A stretch of 64,000 nt of DNA from Fasciolopsis buskii (Eukaryota; Platyhelminthes; Trematoda; Plagiorchiida; Fasciolidae): positions 203,015-267,014 of the forward strand of contig LUCM01010038.1 in NCBI GenBank assembly GCA_008360955.1. The letters are read 5' to 3'. The notes under the pieces were generated by a model. It saw nothing but the letters and a program-made list of their open reading frames with translations. It was not told the DNA's origin and did not search any database. Made by a program: the position numbers and the translations under genes. Positions 54,501-64,000 of the stretch are shown here, in pieces. Numbering within the stretch: position 1 is the first letter of the stretch; every line of letters begins with the position of its first letter.

Positions 54501-55524
54501 TCGACAACATCATTTAAACAAATCCCGATTTCTTCTGGCAGTAAAGTTGAAGCAGGGGCACCCACGTTTGAGTTGTAAAAACGAAACACTCTAGATTTGG
54601 ATGAAACGTGTTTCCAGCTCTGAGGGTTCAGAAAGGCTCGAAAAGGCTAGAAGCTCAACGAAATGGTGCTTGCATGCAGTAGTTAACTTTCGGTGCCAAC
54701 GGAACACAAAGTTCGAAAGTATCCACAGACACAGTAACGAGTAACAGAACAACTTCTGTTTTGAAAAGTTTTAGGACTTTCTTACAGGTCGGTCTGATAC
54801 GATAGTTTGATTCTGACTTTCGTTGGAACAGTTGCCTCAGTAATTAATACCTTGTAACATCTTTCCTTCTAAAGAGGAGTGTGAGAATGCCCGTCGTTCA
54901 GAGATCTAAATCAAAAGCCGATGAAGTTGAGTAGACACCGGTCCTAATGAAGTAGATAATCACTGAAAAGCCTTTCTCTAAACCAAACTGAGATGAGGGC
55001 CGTCCCTCTCGTGTGTAAGTTAGCTACTCTTGATGTAACCATGGGTACCACAGCATCAATTGATGGGAGTGCATAATTACTAAGGAAGAGCATAATTCAA
55101 TAGACTAAAAAGTTGTTTGGTAACATTTAAGGCTAATACAAAAGCAATTGTAACAAACTAAGCGCTTCAGGTAATAACTGTTAGAGTAAGTTCGGCATAC
55201 CGCTTTCAAAAGATTGCTTGGCTCTTCACATTGCATTGGATAACTTCGTTTGTTTGCAAGCAACCATTATTTTTATTCGCAATTGCTTACACGACAACAG
55301 CAAGCAATTTTCAACAAAATGTCTGTTCCGTAAAACTTTCAGGGATAAATTTTCAAATGATTTATTTAGTGCCCGTTACTTACCTCATATCCCGGTGCTT
55401 TCGCCCTAACACGTGATTTCACCGGTTTTCTTATGTTGTCATTTAGGTAATTCCACGTGAAACCATCCGATTAACCGAACCAACATCGGAGCCTGGAAAA
55501 CGGAACTGCTGCAAGACAAAATGA
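33202..55524 (+). CDS. Rab-family small GTPase, 8 coding exons, 303 aa
   Basis: Joining 33202-33568, 36380-36440, 44815-44875, 46254-46334, 51769-51858, 53879-53998, 54080-54133 and 55447-55524 gives one open frame of 303 codons plus TGA. All introns are GT..AG. The G domain shows GNSGVGKT (residues 96-103, P-loop), a switch I Thr in ISTIG (T121), WDTAGQE (143-149, with the catalytic Gln at 148), NKCD (203-206) and ETSAK (232-236). The C-terminus is CCKTK, a double-cysteine geranylgeranylation end expected to anchor the protein to vesicle membranes. Members of this family cycle between GTP and GDP forms and direct vesicle traffic. The first ~85 residues form a Ser/Pro/Arg-rich extension with PxxP motifs, longer than in most Rabs. 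GNS in the P-loop and NKCDM recall Rab3, and the long N-terminus recalls Rab26, but the rest is too divergent to name a subfamily. RabF1 reads IGIDL instead of IG(V/I)DF. The ATG at 33202 follows an in-frame TAA at 33160. Confidence 0.93.
33569..36379 (+). other. Rab intron 1 (2.8 kb)
   Basis: Between exons 1 and 2. It contains a dispersed repeat at 34770-34905 (inverted relative at 26.3 kb). The rest is AT-rich with no coding or RNA signal that I can support. Confidence 0.85.
34770..34905 (-). repeat. dispersed repeat family B, copy 2 (in Rab intron 1)
   Basis: The reverse complement is about 85% identical by eye to 26313-26450 over the core (accaaatggtctaacaaagg, gaaacagtgggaaaatctga). It is inserted in the intron antisense to the Rab gene. 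Confidence 0.7.
36380..36440 (+). CDS. Rab gene, coding exon 2 (switch I to beta-3)
   Basis: A 61-base exon bounded by tctacacag and gtgagtca. It enters in phase 1 (G|GA gives Gly-123) and leaves in phase 2 (TG|G gives Trp-143). It encodes IDLAKKIFTVEGHRIQLEI, the beta-2/beta-3 interswitch segment just before the DTAGQE motif. Leu stands where most Rabs have the RabF1 Phe. It was found by asking what should join STIG to WDTAGQE; phase and content both fit. Confidence 0.9.
36441..44814 (+). other. Rab intron 2 (8.4 kb)
   Basis: The largest intron. It holds only short ORFs of under 120 codons on both strands, none with a recognisable motif. No LINE domain or tRNA-like block was identified in it. 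Confidence 0.85.
44815..44875 (+). CDS. Rab gene, coding exon 3 (DTAGQE, switch II)
   Basis: A 61-base exon after a pyrimidine-rich acceptor (ttctgcttctttag) and before gtgagtcc. It completes Trp-143 and encodes DTAGQEQYYSIVALHFREAK (residues 144-163). The catalytic Gln of DTAGQE is kept. QYYSI replaces the more usual RFRTI/RYxSL, and HFREA replaces YYRGA. It ends in phase 0. Confidence 0.93.
44876..46253 (+). other. Rab intron 3 (1.4 kb)
   Basis: A relatively GC-rich intron. It contains a 14-bp perfect inverted repeat (45437-45450 and 45520-45533). No ORF is recognisable. Confidence 0.85.
45437..45533. repeat. 14-bp perfect inverted repeat
   Basis: Arms CTCGATCGCATCTC (45437-45450) and GAGATGCGATCGAG (45520-45533) are perfect complements separated by 69 bases, inside Rab intron 3. 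Confidence 0.8.
46254..46334 (+). CDS. Rab gene, coding exon 4 (beta-4, VYDVTD)
   Basis: An 81-base, phase 0-0 exon between the acceptor ttcgttttttcag and the donor gtgagtac. It encodes residues 164-190, beginning AFVVVYDVTDLKSFEQI. This is the beta-4 strand and alpha-3 start that is typical of Rabs (L-V-Y-D-(V/I)-T then SF). Confidence 0.93.
47697..47714. repeat. (TG)n microsatellite
   Basis: A short TG run (about 8-9 units), in Rab intron 4. Confidence 0.95.
49974..49986. repeat. (GA)n run
   Basis: A short GA run in Rab intron 4. Confidence 0.9.
50480..50890 (-). repeat. dispersed repeat family A, copy 2 (in Rab intron 4)
   Basis: An inverted relative of 8529-8910. Short ORFs on this strand share the peptide core QLTMW and QW(V/D)NA with the other copy. 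This reflects the shared DNA ancestry and need not mean coding. Confidence 0.6.
51769..51858 (+). CDS. Rab gene, coding exon 5 (NKCD guanine-specificity motif)
   Basis: A 90-base, phase 0-0 exon between ttgtgcttttcag and gtaacttg. It encodes residues 191-220 and includes NKCDM (203-207), the G4 motif that selects guanine. AAN precedes KCD, where Rabs usually have VGN or LGN. The following RQVSTEQGER resembles the R-x-V-s-x-E-x-G-r-x-L segment of Rab3-type proteins. Confidence 0.92.
51859..53878 (+). other. Rab intron 5 (2.0 kb)
   Basis: An AT-rich intron between the NKCD and ETSAK exons. I see no coding, repeat or RNA signal in it. Confidence 0.85.
53879..53998 (+). CDS. Rab gene, coding exon 6 (ETSAK motif)
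   Basis: A 120-base, phase 0-0 exon between gattctacag and gtaggtta. It encodes residues 221-260 with YFETSAKSGSNIENLF, the G5 motif followed by alpha-5. It ends the globular G domain at about residue 253. Confidence 0.93.
54080..54133 (+). CDS. Rab gene, coding exon 7 (hypervariable linker)
   Basis: A 54-base, phase 0-0 exon separated from exon 6 by an intron of only 81 bp (acceptor atcttacag, donor gtgggttt). It encodes RWYEMDINGDLDGRWPNQ, part of the hypervariable C-terminal region that precedes the prenylated end in Rabs. The sequence is acidic and Trp-rich and I do not recognise it from any named subfamily. Confidence 0.8.
54134..55446 (+). other. Rab intron 7 (1.3 kb)
   Basis: It runs from gtgggttt to tcatttag. 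I see no recognisable content. Confidence 0.8.
55447..55524 (+). CDS. Rab gene, terminal coding exon 8 (CCKTK prenylation end)
   Basis: It follows the acceptor gttgtcatttag and runs in phase 0 to TGA at 55522-55524. It encodes 25 residues ending GKRNCCKTK. A double Cys five residues from the end (CCxxx) is one of the accepted Rab geranylgeranyl-transferase II substrate forms. It supports this as the true last exon, although no exon-joining evidence is available. Confidence 0.85.
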   Translation, partial: VIPRETIRLTEPTSEPGKRNCCKTK

Positions 55525-55640
55525 ATTCACAAACAATCAAAGATTTCTGATTTGATCTAAAACACTTTCCATCGATCAGTTCCAGTCTTAGGAACAGAAC
55601 GAAACAACCAGTATTTGTGTATGGTATTAATACATAGGCG

Positions 55641-55661
55641 CACACACACACACACACACAC
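55641..55661. repeat. (CA)10 microsatellite
   Basis: A pure CA run just downstream of the Rab stop codon, possibly in its 3' UTR. Confidence 0.97.
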
Positions 55662-55811
55662 TTTCTTTTCAGTTTCAGACAGTCAGCAAGCAATGAACGT
55701 TCACAGTGCACGAAAAACACGCTGGCTTGCAACAGAAAGAGATGTGACGAGAAGCGAGAAAACAATTTGTGAACTCAGCTAAGAACGCACAAACATTGTT
55801 TTTATATTTTC

Positions 55812-55851
55812 TGACATTACATAATGTCATTTTTGTACTGAATAGATTAAA
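55812..55851 (+). promoter_or_regulatory. possible Rab 3' end: hairpin plus ATTAAA
   Basis: About 290 bases after the Rab stop there is a perfect 7-bp stem with a 4-base loop (55812-55829, arms TGACATT/AATGTCA). It is followed by ATTAAA at 55846-55851, the commonest variant poly(A) signal. No AATAAA is closer than about 57.1 kb. Position is the only support. Confidence 0.2.
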
Positions 55852-58800
55852 GAAATGTGACGGCAATTGATAATCAAACATATCCGGTCTTGTAAAAAAG
55901 TACTCACTGCCTTACGTATTGTCACTGACAGAAGAAAACCAAACAGCTGACATCTGCCTGTCCGTCACAAGCAAGTCATGTATCTTCAATACCTTTTTTG
56001 TTTTTCTTCTTGCGAAAACTGACTTTCTCCCTATTTTGTACAGTATCTTCAAACCAGACCTATTCGTTCATGGTGACTGCCATTTTTCGTCCACTTTGTT
56101 CATCTGTCCGCATACTCGCCAAATTCTGTTTTCACTCCTCCTCTTTTGCAAACGTACGAGACCCGTGAAGTATTGTTCTATCCGGAACTTTGCCCATACA
56201 TTTTAAAACTGCGATTTCCCAAATCGGATTCGATCACATCACACCTAACGATCTTACTGAGGCAAATGAACAAAAATGGATAGCGTGTCCAAAGAAGTGG
56301 CTGTTTTCTTTTGTGATTTTATTTTCATTTATATGCGCTCAGTAAGATCACATAAACTGGGGCTACCGAGAGATGCGAGTCGAAAGTGCCACGTCGATAC
56401 AGCCAGGTTCACGCGTTTAAATGCACCGAATTCCTGAGTGGATATAAAACTGAAATTCGTTTACTGCCAGCGTTCTATAAGAAAACGACAACGGTGTCAG
56501 AACCCAAATATCGCACGGTTTTCTCCTCATCGATTTATCGGGTATTTCCTCTAGGTTAGATTTTATAACTTCTGGAAACTGTCAGAACTGTCCGTTTTCA
56601 TGCATACAGTTGGAGATACTTGTGTTTTGTCAATTTTGATAGTGGGGCAACACAAACTGATTACTTCTAAAATGTCAGAAAGTTTATCAATTAATCGATC
56701 ACAAAGTCCGTCCATGTTTGTTGTTTTCGGGCCTATGCAGTGGATCATGAAAATGGCCTAGGCCAAAAGCTAGTCATTATCACGTGACGGATTATTTGTT
56801 TCGTACTATCAAGCTCTGTGGATAAGTTCTTATATTCATTAAGACTTTGAAAACGTCCACGAGATTGAAAAGTTCTAACCCCGTTCCAGGGTAAATGGGC
56901 TGCTTCATTAAGGCGCCTCTGAAGAATACACGTTAGTCATCTCGGATCCGACAGATTTGAAATATAGGTCATAAACAGTTGTTTACGTGAACTGCCCACT
57001 CATGTTTTATAAGATGGCTTCAGCACTCAAAGTCTAGACTTATCATTCCAGCCGGTCCTTAAGAAAAAAAATATCCACTGTGATAACAACTGTGAATTGA
57101 CCGTCACCTGCGATCTAGCACAGCTGCAATAAATACTATTTATTCAGCACTGTTTCCCAGGTACTGGGTCCGCACGGTTAAAGTGGAGTAGCCTCTGGTG
57201 AGTTCTACAGAAACACGGGAAGAAAGGCACACCTCCAACCATAGGCTGACAACATAACGACCCGATTCAAGAATGCTTTTGATCTTTATGATGACAGAAA
57301 ACAGATTAAACACGTTTAAGGCTTGACAAAGTTCAAATCAATCAGTGTACTCACAAAAACCGACAAAATCAACACTCATTAACTTCATTAAATTATTAAA
57401 AAATATCTATTCACTGCTCCACCACCTTGAAATGTACACAGATAGTTGGATTGTTCATAAAGAGTGAAATAGCAAAGTTATTCGACTTTATCAAGTGGTG
57501 TTTTGAATAACAGAAATATGCATCCTGTGTGTGCTGGAATTCCCATAGGGCAGTAGACAATTCCTTCACTTTACGGTGAGTTTTATTCTTACTGCGCAAA
57601 AATCTTGCTAGCATGATTCCTTTCGCACGGAAACTTAGATCGTTATAGCCATGCTCGAGGTAGCTTTCAAGTAAATTGTCGAAAGAAAAGTGCTTTATCA
57701 TGAGTGCACATTTCGTTTCTTCATTCACACATCATCTTTTTGTTGACCCTTCAACGTTTAGTGACAATGCATATTTATTTTAACTAAAGTGGTATTTCTG
57801 CTGAAGCTGAAGTTTTTCTTGCTGTCCATTTGAGATAGGCTTTCTTCATATGCATATGGTAGTCAAAATAGCCATAGTTTCAGCAATTAGTGGTTTGAAA
57901 GATTTCAATCCCTTGCGAAGTTTCCAAGCATGCAGTAATACTCAAGTCTGCCTGTTCCAAATTCCCGCGCACCGAATTATCCCGACATATTGATAGTAAG
58001 GGCCAAATATGAATAACAGACTTATCTATCAGTCAGTGCCAACATCCAGTTTAATAGGGAATACTGCTGGGTCGATGAACATACCAGCTCTCTGAGTACC
58101 TGGCAGACGGCAGATTAACGGTAATCGTCCGACGCTAATCCGCCCTAGGCTTGAATCCCATTTCAAACAGGCTGCGTCAGGCTTATATCGGAACTGGTGA
58201 ATGAAATGCAATGCAGAATTGTCATGGCATTATCTTAGATGTTGAGTGACGAGTCATTTACTTAGGTATTTGATTCTCGCACTACCCAAACTAATCTGAC
58301 TTAGCAAGGAGGTCAACATCATTCACCGGCTAAACTGACAACACCGGTAACTAGATAATGTCGAAAATCTGTCTTTGTAAACTCGACATTTCGGTAAGGT
58401 GAATGGGAAACCGAGAACACATCAGACCGTTCAAATCGATTCTCACAGTCAAGTATGTCGCAAGTATTCGGGTTTTCGTGTTACCACTAGCGATTTCAGG
58501 AGTCGCCGGACCGTCAGAGGATACATACACCAGTCTGGCACACCCCGTGGTCCAAAAGACACATGCCCCCTCCCTTGGAAGGCCGGTGAGTGCGAAAGGC
58601 TTATTTTTTCAGAGGAGGAGTTTGTCTCTTACATGAGTTGCACAAAATCGGCGTTAGCATTGCCGTGGTTCGCGGGCCACTTTCTGGCCAAATGATATAA
58701 TACCCAGACTATGAAATTCCTCGAAAAAGGTTCGACCAAACTTAACATGATTTCGTTCTTTGCCCATCCTATGGACCTATTATCGAGAGACACAGAACAA

Positions 58801-61800
58801 CCGTTTTCCGTTGTGGTCGTTTTCCGAATAGGATAAATGATTTTTGCGGACATCAGGCGATTGTGGTTAGGGTGCACACATTTGTGGGAATAAGGAGCTT
58901 TTTATACTTGTCAAATGACTTGGTAGACAAGTACCACGTTCGTGCACGTGAGCAGTATGAGTGTATGCGCATACATTTATTTGAGTCTTCATCATTCTGA
59001 CAAACATTTATTCACTTTCATTCAAAAAGAGTAATTGGTTTTTAGAATCTTTTTGTACATATCAACGAAAAGCATTTTGACAGGGTTCCGAGAACAAATT
59101 AAACATATCCCCATTGATTAACGTCGAAGTCCGTCACTCAGGGATGTTTTCTTTCAGGAAACTAGCAATGTAACGACGCGTAACATCACTTCTGGTGTCG
59201 CTTCTGTTTCGTTTTTTCGACCTGCCATCTCCGCATCGAAACATCTCCCGAGGGCTTAACACGTCGTTCGACTATGCAGATGTCTAACCGAACGCTGTTC
59301 CCCAGTTGATGCACGTGGGCTTCTGGTACCTGCTGATCCCCAGACGTATCGAAATGGCTGATGTAGGTTGCATCTACTTCCTTAAGACAAAATAACCCAC
59401 TAAGGTGCGTGTTAAAGCGCTTTACTATTTGGTTTTTTGGAAAGATGGGATGGATGCACCGCACAGAGCATCAAGCTCTTCACCAACCTACCTGCACAGG
59501 ACAATATCTCCCGATATTGCGATGCTTGAAATGGCAGCATATGATTTGAATTTTTAACGTCTTCTCCTCACAACTTTCTGAAAAAACATTTTTGGCTTAT
59601 CCATATAGATTTTGATTTTGGGTGGTAACCAGAAGTCCTAACTTCTAAAATCGCATTGAATGACAGAAAATTCTGAACCTAGTTGGGGTGGACCTAGCCC
59701 TTCATTTTAATCAGCTTGAGAGGAATTCAAAATTGTGTGTAAAACCGACTTAGAATGTTTGTGATGACTGAAGGATTATTAAACTTCAACAGCAATATTC
59801 CTTTCTGTTTCTAGTGTCTGCCAGTCGGATGTGCGAAACTTGCAAATTTGATACTGAGCCCTAGTTACAGTCTAAGTGGTTTGGGGCCACGGGTTCATCA
59901 CAACCTTGACAGGAAAGCTAGGCAACAAACGACTAATTTTTTTTTGAAAGTTTCAACTTTTCTACTTTGGCTCTTTCAAAACTAGTTTTCCGTGGATTGA
60001 AGCTCATGACCAAATTTGGTTCTGCTCAAAATGAGGCTGAACATTATTGAAAAATACCCATCTGACTGGTACAAAACTTGTTTTATTTCAGAATCAACTT
60101 CATTCAGTCATAGGACTGATCGATAAAGTTTCGTTTCGTCAGGTAAAAGAACGCGTCAGCTTATCTAAAACTTTCTTATTTGGGGTCTTCTGGTTACTGA
60201 ATGGCGTTCGGTTATTAGCACAGCCCAGGGATTGACCGATCCCTGGTATGAGCGGTAACGTTATTTCCTGCTAGGAATGAATAACAGTGATTTGCCGCCA
60301 TTGGAAAATTGAACTTTGCCACGAGGCATTTTGTGAAACTGACGAGGCAGTGGATTCCAGAACAGAGCGGTGCATCTCAACTACTGTTTACGGACACATC
60401 TGGTGTGATAATTATTGTGTCAGCATAAATCTGGACGCCAAAGTCCGCTTTAATTCGTCAAGTGACGATTGCAATTGTTCCGACCAAAGCCATTTGATAT
60501 CCGGTTTCATTAAGACAACCTTTGTCCTGGCATATTCTAGGTGAAATCGTTACGGTCATTCGAAATAATAAAAGGCAAATGCAACTCCGTTTTTTCATGA
60601 ACCCAGAGTTTTGGCCTTTTTGGAAGGAATTAGCCGATGTTCCTCTTCGTCAGTGTTAGATTCAAGAAGCTGGATGATTAGAAGGAAGAAATTTCCTTGA
60701 TGTTTTGCACGACATGTGATCACGATAGTACAAACAGCAGTAAACTACTCAGCAGAGGGTTTAATTAGACAAGTACTATTTGGAAGGTCTTTTAGTTTTT
60801 ATCGGAAATATGTGTTTGGGCTCTGGAGTGGCTCGGCGACTGCATCTACTGCCAGCTACTTCTATTTGCCTATAAATCCGGGTGGAGACAAGGAGTACAA
60901 GCCGGGTGGTGTACAACAGTATGGCAGTAGCACCTAATGCCAATGAGATGCCATGGTTCGATGTTTCACACTACCAATGATGGCATGGCCAAAAATGGTT
61001 GCCGTATTTTGCACGGTAGCAAATGCTTTTCGAAAGTTAACAGAGACGGATGTTTGTTACAGGATTTGTAACCAAGTCAAGTTTCTCAAAATTCGCATGC
61101 CCAGTCCAGTTAGATAGAAAAACAGTATATGCGTCTCTTCCAATACTTATTGCTGAGTTAGGTATGGGCTATCCATGGGGGCATTCAGACCGTGAAGGAT
61201 GATTGATAAAGAGCATTGCACCACATCTACCGCGTGACGTTGTTTAGTGAAAGTTGATTGGTCAGCCACAGTTTTCCATCCTTTTATAACTAGTGTTCTC
61301 CAAGTGTCCAGCCCAAAATATGATAGGTAAAAAGAAGCAAATTTGCTCTATTATGAAATTGTGATAGCAAAACCTAGTTCAGGTGGACCATGACTACCAC
61401 GGGTTTATCATCACATTTCCAGGAATATGACCCAAGAAAGGCTCCGTAATCGAATATTCTAATGGAATAAACGTGGCTTAGAATAGTGTTAAAACTACAA
61501 ACCATTGGTGCACGGCTTGCGTTTGTTGAAAATGTCAAGAAGCTTACGAAATCGGAAATTTTTATCGTCAAGGTCTATTGTAATAGCGCATCTTCCAAGT
61601 GAACGCTGTCAGGATTTAATTTATACAATGGGAGTGAGAAAAACAACAACTGGTATCCGATGAACACAGCGGTCATTAGAATAAACAACGATTGTTCGGA
61701 CAAACGAAAAAAACAATGAAAATCAGAGTTAGCATAAAAAGTGGTAGGACCTGGCGCATTCAACGGGAGGTGCTATAAAGAATCTATGGACAATGAACCG

Positions 61801-62391
61801 CGAACGCGATTTTGTTTACCTGAATAATGTTTTTTTCTTTCATCTGTTCGGCTTGCAGTTGATTAGTGTTTTTGCAATTTCCAGGACTAATTCAAAAATT
61901 GGAATCGCACGCACGCTAGTTCGTTACACAGATGCAAGCGACACTCCCCAGAGGTTTATGTTAAAGCTTACGGACCAGTTACCACGAACAGTACCTCTCA
62001 AGAAAGAGTGTCGGGATTTTGCCTTTTATGAATTCGAATGGAATATTACCAGAAAATTTCAGGTAGCAGTTCAGCTGGCTACTTTCCACAACAAAACCTT
62101 TAAATGGTTACTGTGGCTTGATTTCTTTATCGGGCATGGGGTAATCATAGAAGTGAGATGGCCCAGTTTGGCTGCTTGCCCAATTTTCAGTAATGCTGCC
62201 TACTTGTGATCATCGGAGACAATGACACTCTTGTGACCAAAACACAAAAAAGAGCTGAGGTTATGGCTAACCCGTGGGTCACACAGCTCAATTCATAAAG
62301 CCGGCACTTCATTCGAATATTTTACTGTTTCTGTCTGAAATATGGCCTCATCTACACCGGTCGCGAGCCATCTGACCACCGGTGTGATTAG
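55852..62391. other. downstream flank, no gene recognised
   Basis: There are short ORFs on both strands only. The longest (61793-62209, +, 138 codons) lacks any motif that I can place. Confidence 0.6.
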
Positions 62392-62490
62392 TGAGATCGT
62401 GTCTCAATTCTCAGCCCACCGTTACGAACCTGTGGAAGTGATGTACACCTGCTTCATGCTTATTAGGAAACATTAGCATTACTTATCACC
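62392..62490 (-). repeat. SINE-like family C, diverged partial copy 3
   Basis: The stretch TGGAAGTGATGTACACCTGC and the following TTCATGCTTATTAGGAAACA align with the body of copy 1 (TGGAAGCACTGTATAGCTGT, TTCATTCTTGTTAGGAATCA). The tRNA-like head is missing or decayed. Confidence 0.6.
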
Positions 62491-63282
62491 CAGAACAAAA
62501 GATTGTGTGATTAGACGATGGGGGTCGATTTTGAAGACCTTATTGTACATGGGCTGCACACAGATTTTATCTACCATGGGAACCGAGTATTTCGGCAACC
62601 GGTGGTCATACAATACCAAGAACGAGTAAGTGTGTGACAATTAAGTTTGTTAAACGTTTGAGGGCATACCGATGAGGCCTGGTAACTAAGACGTCCGGAC
62701 CATAGTCGTTTGTCCAGGGTTAGTTTCGCGATTCGGGCCCGGTCAATATGCACTACAGATAGTGGCTGCTCATAAATCACTCCGTGTATTCGTTTAGGGG
62801 CTTCAGTGTAACATTTATGTTGCCATCTTCGGAATGCATTCAGAGTATGCTAGACGTACGTTTGAATCGACAGTGAGCATAGCTTCTTTTAAAATAAATT
62901 ACCTCAAAAAGTACGCCGCCTCACCACGTGGTCACTCCAAATTTTTGTAATATATTAATTTTTGAAATAGTTGTGCATCACACTAATGGCTTTCAACAAG
63001 AGGTAGATTGGCATATCAACGCGATGAAACTTGTCCTAACCAGACTGAATATCTCCGTACTGATTAATCCGAAAATGATTATTGTTTGTTTGCAAATTAT
63101 ATAAGAAATTGAATGTGAGAAAATAGATAATAATCTGTGCAACCGATCCGCTTGTTCGCTTAAAGAATTAGTGAAGTATCTTCTTCCCCAGATATCAGTT
63201 GAATTGACAGTACGGCTCTGATGTCCTTGTGTTACTGTTGGTAAAAGAAGCTCACTACTGGCACTGTTGAAATGGCAAGAAT
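62491..63282. other. no gene recognised
   Basis: It lies between SINE-like copies; AT-rich, with no supported feature. Confidence 0.6.
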
Positions 63283-63456
63283 AATTCACCATGTGATATC
63301 ATCATTCAACTCACCATTAGGAAACCATGGAAGCACTGTATAGCTGTTTCATTCTTGTTAGGAATCATCAGCAATGTATATCCACCGCGCTCGAACTGGG
63401 ACGCGAACCCGGGACGAACGATGCTGAGTAACCATTGTGTTACCAACGGTTTGTTC
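63283..63456 (-). repeat. SINE-like family C, copy 1 (inverted)
   Basis: The reverse complement aligns with 63620-63800: shared ATCGTTCGTCCCGGGTTCGC (B box inside), GATGATTCCTAACAAG, GAAACAGCTxTACAGT, CATGGTTTC and CATGGTGAATTATT. A-box-like TGGTAACACAATGG precedes it. The order A box, B box, tRNA-unrelated body is that of a tRNA-derived SINE. Confidence 0.75.
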
Positions 63457-63619
63457 AACTTCACCACATCATGCTGTTGCACCTAGCAGTCACTGATTCG
63501 AATAACGTGTCCACGGGCCGCACTGATAGACAATTTACCTGCAGGTAGCCTAAGCACGATGAAGGCTTTGGATATGACCTACCGAGCTTGTCTACTTGGC
63601 ATGTTAGTTCAGATCCTGC

Positions 63620-63800
63620 CCTGTGGCGTAATGGCTAAGGCGTTCAACCCAAAATCGTTCGTCCCGGGTTCGCGTCCCATTTTCGGAGAGGTAGATAAGC
63701 ACTGCTGGTGATTCCTAACAAGTAGGAAACAGCTGTACAGTCTTTTTCATGGTTTCTTAGTGGTGATTTGAGCGGCGATACGACATGGTGAATTATTTCA
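63620..63800 (+). repeat. SINE-like family C, copy 2
   Basis: The direct copy of the same family: A box TGGCGTAATGGCTAAGG, B box GGTTCGCGTCC, then a body ending CATGGTGAATTATTTCATG. It is about 160 bases from copy 1 in opposite orientation, so the two could pair in a transcript. Confidence 0.75.
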
Positions 63801-64000
63801 TGAAAAATTCCAATCTACTATTACCACAGGACAAGAATCGCTTCAATTTGATTCACACTACCTTTAATTGAGATGAGTAGCATGTCTCGAAATTTGGGTA
63901 TCAATTAGAGTGAGAGAAATATGAAAAATGGACCGGTTTGTAAATACCGGGCTGGATTTAAAGCCGTAATTAGTCCAGACACCATTAATAACGCTTAGTC

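Noticed and set aside
61793..62209. A 138-codon ORF on the + strand
   Set aside because: Possible acceptor (atttccag) inside, but no motif or partner exon. Chance cannot be excluded.
1..64000. CRISPR arrays, operons, integrons or phage modules
   Set aside because: No spaced identical repeats and no dense bacterial-type coding. Split Rab exons with GT/AG introns show a eukaryotic genome.

Overview
The window looks like nuclear DNA of a flatworm, most likely a trematode (fluke). The reasons are large introns with GT/AG borders, many short ORFs broken by stops, several decayed copies of an RTE-type non-LTR retrotransposon, tRNA-derived SINE-like repeats and dinucleotide microsatellites. I see no bacterial operons, no CRISPR array and no rRNA. 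The assignment to flukes is inference; no species can be named from the sequence alone.

One gene can be read from start to stop: a Rab-family small GTPase on the + strand, 33202-55524. Its eight coding exons all have consensus splice borders and compatible phases, and join into a 303-residue protein. It has a proline-rich N-terminal extension of about 85 residues, the full set of G motifs (GNSGVGKT, the switch I Thr, DTAGQE, NKCD, ETSAK) and a double-cysteine prenylation end (CCKTK). Seven introns of 81 bp to 8.4 kb take up over 95% of the locus. A possible extra 5' exon lies at 32758-32802.

Left flank (1-33 kb): a SINE/tRNA-like element on the - strand near 3.2 kb; a broken RTE LINE at 5785-7770 (endonuclease, reverse transcriptase and C-terminal remnants); a dispersed repeat at 8.5-8.9 kb with an inverted relative inside Rab intron 4 (50.5-50.9 kb); a near-perfect 1.13/1.16-kb tandem duplication at 10851-13139 that carries a decayed LINE endonuclease domain and has a single N at its junction; a further RT fragment at about 13.8 kb; a second tRNA-like element at 22.9 kb; and a repeat at 26.3 kb with an inverted copy in Rab intron 1 (34.8 kb). 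A candidate last exon of an unidentified protein with a C-terminal membrane segment lies at 24988-25215.

Right flank (55.5-64 kb): no recognisable gene. Near the end there are two inverted copies, plus a diverged third, of one SINE-like family (62.4-63.8 kb).

The main points for follow-up are the unusual Rab (N-terminal proline-rich tail, IGIDL in place of IGIDF, weak subfamily identity), the duplication that may be an assembly artefact, the candidate tail-anchored exon, and a cluster of three identical E-box decamers at 18.7-19.0 kb.
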